33,763 nucleotides of DNA, from NCBI GenBank assembly GCA_045124465.1, contig JBGVLV010000027.1:1-33763 (forward strand), given 5' to 3'. The notes below the pieces were generated by a model. The model was not told the DNA's origin and did no database searches. It saw only the letters and a list, made by a program, of their open reading frames with translations. The stretch is from Scatosoma sp045124465. GTDB lineage: Bacteria > Bacillota > Clostridia > Christensenellales > Borkfalkiaceae. This document shows, one piece after another, positions 30,560 to 33,763 of this stretch (within the stretch, counting starts at the first letter, position 1; every line of letters starts with the position of its first letter). The position numbers were made by a program, and so were the translations under genes.

Positions 30560-31257
30560 CCGTTCCGCTCGATTCCAAGCACGGCGTTATCCAGAAACCG
30601 CCAGCCTGCCTCTTTGGGACGGTATCGAGATCGTACGGTATTTTGAAGATAAATTCGCCATACCCACCCGTTTGCAGAACGACGCGAACGCTTGCGCCGT
30701 CGCCGAATGGAAATACGGCGCGGGGCGCGGTTGCGAAAATATGATCTTTTTGACCTTCGGCACGGGGCTTGGCGCGGGACTGGTCTTGAACGGAAAACTG
30801 TATTCGGGTACGAACGACAACGCGGGCGAGATCGGTCACGTACGGTTGAGAAACAGCGGTCCCGTCGGGTATCGCAAGGCAGGCTCGTGCGAGGGTTTTT
30901 GCAGCGGCAGCGGGATACGCCGTCTTGCGCTCTTGGAGCTGAAAAAAGCCGAAAAGAAAGGCTGTACGCCCTCTTTTTGGGAGAAGGTCGGCGGCGAAGA
31001 GAACGTTACGGCGAAAACGCTTGCGGAACATGCGCGCGAAGGCGACGAATTCGCCATGAAGATATTCAAAAAAAGCGGCGAGATGTTCGGTCAAACGCTG
31101 AGTATCCTGATCGATCTTTTCAACCCGCAAAAGATCGTAGTCGGCGGGGTGTTTATGAGAAGTCACGATCTTTTAATGCCGTACGCCGAAAAGGTCTTGA
31201 AAAAAGAATGTCTGCCCTTTTCGAGATCGGTGTGCGAGGTCGTACCCGCAAAACTTT
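30556..31257 (+). pseudogene. ROK-family sugar kinase pseudogene (both ends missing, one frameshift)
   Basis: The plus strand encodes the middle of a ROK protein (glucokinase/N-acetylhexosamine kinase family) without start or end. From about 30565 one frame reads VPLDSKHGVIQKPPA, homologous to the N-terminal lobe segment before the sugar loop; near 30603 the frame shifts by one base, and another frame continues LPLWDGIEIVRYFEDKF, LQNDANACAVAEWKYGAGRG and FLTFGTGLGAGLVLNGKLY, then EIGHVRL. Later it has IVVGGVFMRSHDLL and VCEVVPAKL. The family C-terminus is replaced at 31258 by MazF sequence in another frame. The N-terminal ATP-binding DxGGT region (about 100 residues) is absent. Codon use is that of the host, so this is decayed chromosomal sequence at the junction with acquired DNA. 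Confidence 0.8.
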
Positions 31258-31539
31258 ATCCGCCCTGTTCTTATTATTCAGAATAATGTAGGAAACAAGC
31301 ACAGCCCGACAACAATCATCGCACCGATCACGAGCATTCAAAAGAAAACCTATCTGCCGACTCATGTGTTTGTAAAAGCGGAGGTTCTTCCAAAGGACTC
31401 CTTCGTCCTTCTCGAACACATCAGAGCCATTGATAAAACCCGTCTTCGTGAATATGTCGGAACTTTAGAAGCACCAACGATGACGAGAGTAAACCGCGCC
31501 ATTTGCGTGAGCTTGGAAATAAATCGGGAGGACAAATAA
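31258..31539 (+). pseudogene. MazF/PemK-family toxin fragment
   Basis: A frame without a start codon runs from ATC 31258 to TAA 31537-31539 and encodes about 93 residues. It begins IRPVLIIQNNVGNKHSPTTI, which aligns with the MazF consensus RPVLVIQNDxGNxxSPTVI, then IAPITSIQKKTYLPTHVF and VLLEHIRAIDKTRLREYVG, ending SLEINREDK. MazF proteins are mRNA interferases. The N-terminal RGxIYxADL segment is missing, so the toxin is not functional here; it lost its start at the ROK junction. In many clostridial integrative elements a mazF-like gene directly precedes an excisionase gene, as it does here (1-nt gap). Confidence 0.75.
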
Positions 31540-31540
31540 G

Positions 31541-32161
31541 ATGACCGAAAGAACCTGCCTATCCATGTTAAAGAACGAACCCGAAGTCATGACCGTGATC
31601 GAAGTAGCAAAAGTTCTTCGTCTTGGCAAAAACAAAACCTATGACCTTATAAATATCGAGCCTCTTGTAAAAGAGTTTACTCACAACTTTGACGAGGTCG
31701 AGGGCTTTGGTGGCGTGACCGTTAACGGTGAGGATCGTAGACTCAACTATGGTACGCTCGAACTCAAGGAGGACGGCGTATATGAGGTCGGCGTTATCGT
31801 AAGCGGCAACACTTATCTCTTCAAGGTAACTGTAGACGGAACTGCTCCTACTATCACCCTTAACGGTGTAGAAAACGGCGGTTCTACCAAGGATGCGGTC
31901 ACCATCGGAAATCCTTCCGAGAACGCAACTGTTAAGGTAACGCTTGACGGTGAACCTGTTGAGTATACTCTCGGTGACGAGATCACCGACCCCGGCGAGT
32001 ACAAGGTAACCGTAACCGACGAGATCGGCAACACGGCTGAATACAACTTCACCATCGAAAAGAGCATCAGCGTAGGTGCGATTATCGGCATCATCCTCGG
32101 CATCTTGGGGGTTGTAGGCGTGATAGTTGTAATCATCCTCAAGAAGAAGGAAATTTTCTAA
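31541..32161 (+). CDS. Chimeric ORF: excisionase-like N-terminus fused to surface-protein C-terminus
   Basis: Frame of 206 residues with two unrelated parts. Residues 1 to about 38 (VMTVIEVAKVLRLGKNKTYD, then LIN) are the helix-turn-helix of an excisionase/HTH_17 protein; the usual wing (about 25 residues) is absent. From about residue 39 the sequence is the C-terminal end of a surface protein: a loop, then an Ig/cadherin-like domain (VDGTAPTITLNGVENGG to TVTDEIGNTAEYNFTIEKS), one membrane span (VGAIIGIILGILGVVGVIVV) and a basic end KKKEIF. The excisionase start follows mazF by one base, so the N-terminal part is in its native module and the remainder was joined later. A real product would be a membrane protein with an internal HTH; I consider it a probable recombination product. 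Confidence 0.6.
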   Translation: MTERTCLSMLKNEPEVMTVIEVAKVLRLGKNKTYDLINIEPLVKEFTHNFDEVEGFGGVTVNGEDRRLNYGTLELKEDGVYEVGVIVSGNTYLFKVTVDGTAPTITLNGVENGGSTKDAVTIGNPSENATVKVTLDGEPVEYTLGDEITDPGEYKVTVTDEIGNTAEYNFTIEKSISVGAIIGIILGILGVVGVIVVIILKKKEIF

Positions 32162-32200
32162 AAACCACGAGCTGACCGTGGGCTGAAAGGTCTGCACTCA

Positions 32201-32246
32201 GGAGTCGGAGGGCTGCTTTCGGGCAGTCCTTCGGCTCAATTTTTAC
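32201..32246 (+). terminator. Intrinsic terminator behind the surface-protein fragment
   Basis: GAGTCGGAGGGCTGC pairs, with three G-U pairs, with GCAGTCCTTCGGCTC around a TTTC-containing loop, followed by AATTTTT. It is in the position expected for the end of the surface-protein gene, so gene end and terminator moved together. Confidence 0.7.
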
Positions 32247-32303
32247 ATCTTTGACCGCCAAGGGATAAGTGTTTCTATTCGGTGACAGGCGGCACTTGTC
32301 AAG

Positions 32304-32393
32304 ATGGTAGGAGAAGGTGAACTACCCACTCTAAAAGAAACGGCAGAAAAGAAAGAAGAACTCTATATAAAAGAAAGTGTTATAAAAGAATAG
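32304..32393 (+). CDS. Possible small ORF of 29 residues
   Basis: ATG 32304 to TAG 32391-32393 encodes MVGEGELPTLKETAEKKEEL and a further nine residues. It is charged and helical in appearance. I cannot name it, and no good ribosome binding site precedes it. The stretch 32247-32604 contains only this frame and AT-rich DNA with no convincing promoter. Confidence 0.2.
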   Translation: MVGEGELPTLKETAEKKEELYIKESVIKE

Positions 32394-32604
32394 TTCATCG
32401 GGAATTGACGGCAAACAAAACCTCCCGCATGACGAATTCAACTTTATTCTATTGTATAAAATTTTCTTAAATAGTCTATTATTGAATTCTCAATATATGG
32501 ATTTACACAAATTTTACCTACATCTAACCTTAGAATGATGGTAAACTTTTTTAATGAGAGTTATAATTATCAAAACCCAAAATTTGATTGGAGGATTGAC
32601 TATT

Positions 32605-33018
32605 ATGCAAGAGATTGCATTTAAAACAAAATTATCAAATATTATGTTAATTTTAGGAGCAATTCTATTCGCCCTATTTTCACTTTTATCCGTTACTATA
32701 AAACCAAATGGATGGATTGTTTATTTCCTTCTGTCAGTTGTTATGGTAATAATTTTTATTGGAGGTTTTTGCTATGAATTAAAAAGGCCAAATTGTTTAA
32801 TAAAATTATCTAACGGTTTTTTGTGGATATATACCAAAGGAAAATGGGATAAAATTCACGTGACCGATATGGTAGCTATCAATTATCGAAAAACAAAAAG
32901 TAGGCGAATGGTTTTGAATAGTGGGACATTGAAAATAACAACCAAAGATTCCTCTTATACTTTATCAAATGTAAAGAATATAGAAGAGGTCGCATTCATG
33001 TTACAAAAAATAAAATAG
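32605..33018 (+). CDS. Small two-TM protein with PH-like domain, AT-rich
   Basis: Protein of 137 residues. Two hydrophobic helices (IMLILGAILFALFSLLSV and WIVYFLLSVVMVIIFIGG, about 11-55) are followed by a strand-rich cytoplasmic part of about 75 residues (PNCLIKLSNGFLWIYTKGKW, INYRKTKSRRMVLNSGTLKI, TTKDSSYTLSNVKNIEEVAF) resembling a bacterial PH domain. I do not recognise a named family. The AT-rich codon use (AAA, ATA, TTA) contrasts strongly with the rest of the window, pointing to transfer from a low-GC donor. ATG 32605 has GGAGG 10 nt upstream; the ATG at 32554 has no ribosome binding site. Confidence 0.7.
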   Translation: MQEIAFKTKLSNIMLILGAILFALFSLLSVTIKPNGWIVYFLLSVVMVIIFIGGFCYELKRPNCLIKLSNGFLWIYTKGKWDKIHVTDMVAINYRKTKSRRMVLNSGTLKITTKDSSYTLSNVKNIEEVAFMLQKIK

Positions 33019-33032
33019 AAGGAGTAAAAAAT

Positions 33033-33170
33033 ATGATTAAAAGAAAGTTTTCAATTCGTAGCATTAGTATGTGCTTGATGATTTGTCTAATGTTTATATT
33101 TTTCGGATTGGCAACTACAACTGTCGCATTTGCTGCTGAAGCAGAAACAACAATACAACAGACAATATGA
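33033..33170 (+). pseudogene. Secreted-protein 5' fragment (signal peptide only)
   Basis: Frame of 45 residues starting MIKRKFSIRSISMCLMICLM with AAGGAG upstream. It has a basic start, a long hydrophobic core and a signal-peptidase site TTVAFA-AEAE, then stops after 10 further residues. The mature protein is missing: from about 33160 the DNA encodes the integrase in another frame. It appears to be the start of a secreted-protein gene cut by the junction. AT-rich like the preceding gene, with which it was probably transferred. Confidence 0.6.
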
Positions 33171-33459
33171 AGAATATGTCTGCGTGGATGCGATGGGTAA
33201 CCTCTTCAAGCCAAACTACGTAACGAACCACTTCGCTGTCTTACTGCGACAGCATGGACTCGACAAGATTCGATTCCATGACCTGCGACACTCCTGTGCA
33301 ACCCTCATGCTTTCCAACGGTGAGGACATGAAGAAAATCCAAGCATGGCTCGGACACAGCACGATAGTGATCACCGCAGACACCTACGCTCACCTTGATG
33401 CACAGAGCAAGAGAGGAAGCGCATCCGTCATCGAAAACGCACTTGCAATCACCGCCTAA
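33160..33459 (+). pseudogene. C-terminal catalytic fragment of a tyrosine integrase
   Basis: About 99 residues of a phage-type tyrosine recombinase. The sequence EEYVCVDAMGNLFKPNYV matches the insert before box II of Tn916/ICE-type integrases. The catalytic residues are all there: HDLRHS (His-Leu-Arg), LGHS, and Tyr in TADTYAHLD. The N-terminal arm-binding domain, the core-binding domain and the first catalytic Arg are absent, so the fragment is inactive. Upstream sequence in this frame belongs to the secreted-protein fragment. It ends 67 bp before the tRNA-derived att core, the standard place for the 3' end of such an integrase gene. Confidence 0.85.
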
Positions 33460-33490
33460 CGAGTCAAAAAATGATACACAGTAAGCAAAG

Positions 33491-33521
33491 AAAAAAGCCT
33501 TGGAGCGTAATGCTCCAAGGC
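33491..33521 (-). terminator. Intrinsic terminator just past the tRNA-Ser 3' end
   Basis: GCCTTGGAGC (33497-33506) pairs with GCTCCAAGGC (33512-33521); on the minus strand TTTTTTC follows. It would end transcription of a tRNA gene whose 3' end is at 33526, either a native tRNA terminator or one supplied by the element. Confidence 0.8.
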
Positions 33522-33525
33522 AAAG

Positions 33526-33583
33526 TGGCGGAGGGTGTGAGATTCGAACTCACGCGCCGTTGCCGGCAAACGGTTTTCAAGAC
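33526..33583 (-). other. Attachment-site core: 3' half of tRNA-Ser(UGA)
   Basis: On the minus strand GTCTTGAAAACCGT (anticodon loop with UGA), a variable arm TTGCCGGCAACGGC, the T-arm GTGAGTTCGAATCTCAC and the acceptor end ACCCTCCGCCA form the 3' 58 nt of a tRNA-Ser. Upstream (33584 onward) no matching 5' half exists: no complement to ACCCTCC, no D-arm. This is the duplicated 3' end left by integration into tRNA-Ser, next to the integrase C-terminus. Confidence 0.8.
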
Positions 33584-33674
33584 TTTTGAACAACTTCCCA
33601 AATCGTCCCGAATAATCCCTAAACCTCCCCAATTTTCAGCCAAGTTTAGCCTTTTCCTCGCACCTTCCCGGAAA

Positions 33675-33707
33675 TTTGCGAGAAAATTGCGAGAAAGATG
33701 CGAGAAA
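33675..33707. repeat. Three tandem 11-bp repeats beside the att core
   Basis: TTTGCGAGAAA, ATTGCGAGAAA and GATGCGAGAAA are contiguous 11-bp units sharing TGCGAGAAA. One unit per helical turn on one face is the layout of arm-type integrase or excisionase binding sites, about 100 bp from the core. Confidence 0.6.
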
Positions 33708-33763
33708 CCGCTGAAAACCACATAGCTTCAAGTGCAAGCACAGTATAACATAGAAAATACAAT

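Noticed and set aside
31541..32161. The 206-residue frame as an ordinary surface protein
   Set aside because: It has no signal peptide; its N-terminus is an excisionase-type helix-turn-helix that belongs to the preceding mazF module.
33526..33620. A complete tRNA-Ser gene on the minus strand
   Set aside because: The 5' acceptor strand, D-arm and upper anticodon stem cannot be found upstream of the UGA anticodon; only the 3' half is present.
1..33763. CRISPR arrays, insertion sequences with terminal repeats and rRNA genes
   Set aside because: No regularly spaced repeats of 25-40 nt, no transposase motif and no rRNA-like sequence was found on reading through the window.

Overview
The window looks like a chromosomal segment of an anaerobic Bacillota (Clostridia, probably a gut Christensenellales-type lineage). 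This is inferred from sigma-A promoters with AAGGAG-type ribosome binding sites, a SpoIIA/RsbW-style partner-switching sigma operon, an aspartate-ammonia ligase, a PflX-like radical SAM protein, an ECF-type cobalamin uptake module and GC-rich codon use. No rRNA or complete tRNA gene is present, so the taxonomy stays tentative. The sequence enters a gene at position 1 and appears to leave the core chromosome near 31257.

Region 1 (1-4103, mostly minus strand): a UTP-sugar uridylyltransferase coupled to a truncated downstream gene; a small XRE repressor with two near-palindromic operator candidates; then a complete cobalamin-responsive unit (promoter, cobalamin riboswitch, intrinsic terminator, DUF4430/transcobalamin-like lipoprotein, ECF S-component); then a DegV lipid-binding protein. 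Region 2 (4145-8276, plus strand): a phosphohexomutase and transketolase, divergent from degV across a perfect inverted repeat. Region 3 (8382-12821): a PucR-type regulator with an S41 PDZ protease on the minus strand, and a 510-residue membrane protein of unknown function on the plus strand. Region 4 (12840-20883, minus strand): secA, prfB, tsaD and a heavy-metal permease, followed by a four-gene partner-switching operon (STAS, degenerate RsbW-like, sigma factor, second HATPase). Region 5 (21207-24780): asnA and metK convergent on a shared palindromic terminator, then a PflX-like radical SAM gene and an unreported 48-residue ORF. Region 6 (24781-30498): an ABC-F ATPase, an SPFH protein paired with a ribbon-helix-helix protein, a FAD-Rieske fusion oxidoreductase and a membrane-anchored beta-propeller-like protein.

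Region 7 (30556-33763) is a graveyard or mosaic. A ROK sugar-kinase-like pseudogene, truncated at both ends and frameshifted, abuts a MazF fragment. Next comes an excisionase N-terminus, which is joined in frame to the C-terminal end of a surface protein. AT-rich small genes follow, then the C-terminal catalytic part of a tyrosine integrase. Last come a 3'-half tRNA-Ser(UGA) attachment core and three tandem 11-bp repeats. The parts read as a mazF-xis-int-att recombination module whose middle has been replaced by foreign DNA. The att core has the integrase on one side and arm-type repeats on the other, which is the layout of an attP (circular or tandem) junction. Either this is a true mobile-element remnant or the window end is an assembly chimera; read mapping would decide.

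The most novel candidates are the mosaic integrative module, the 510-residue membrane protein with a highly ordered C-terminal domain, the partner-switching operon with one decayed kinase, a near-identical 30-nt sequence placed after two different convergent terminators, and the SPFH/ribbon-helix-helix pair with its repeated leader elements.
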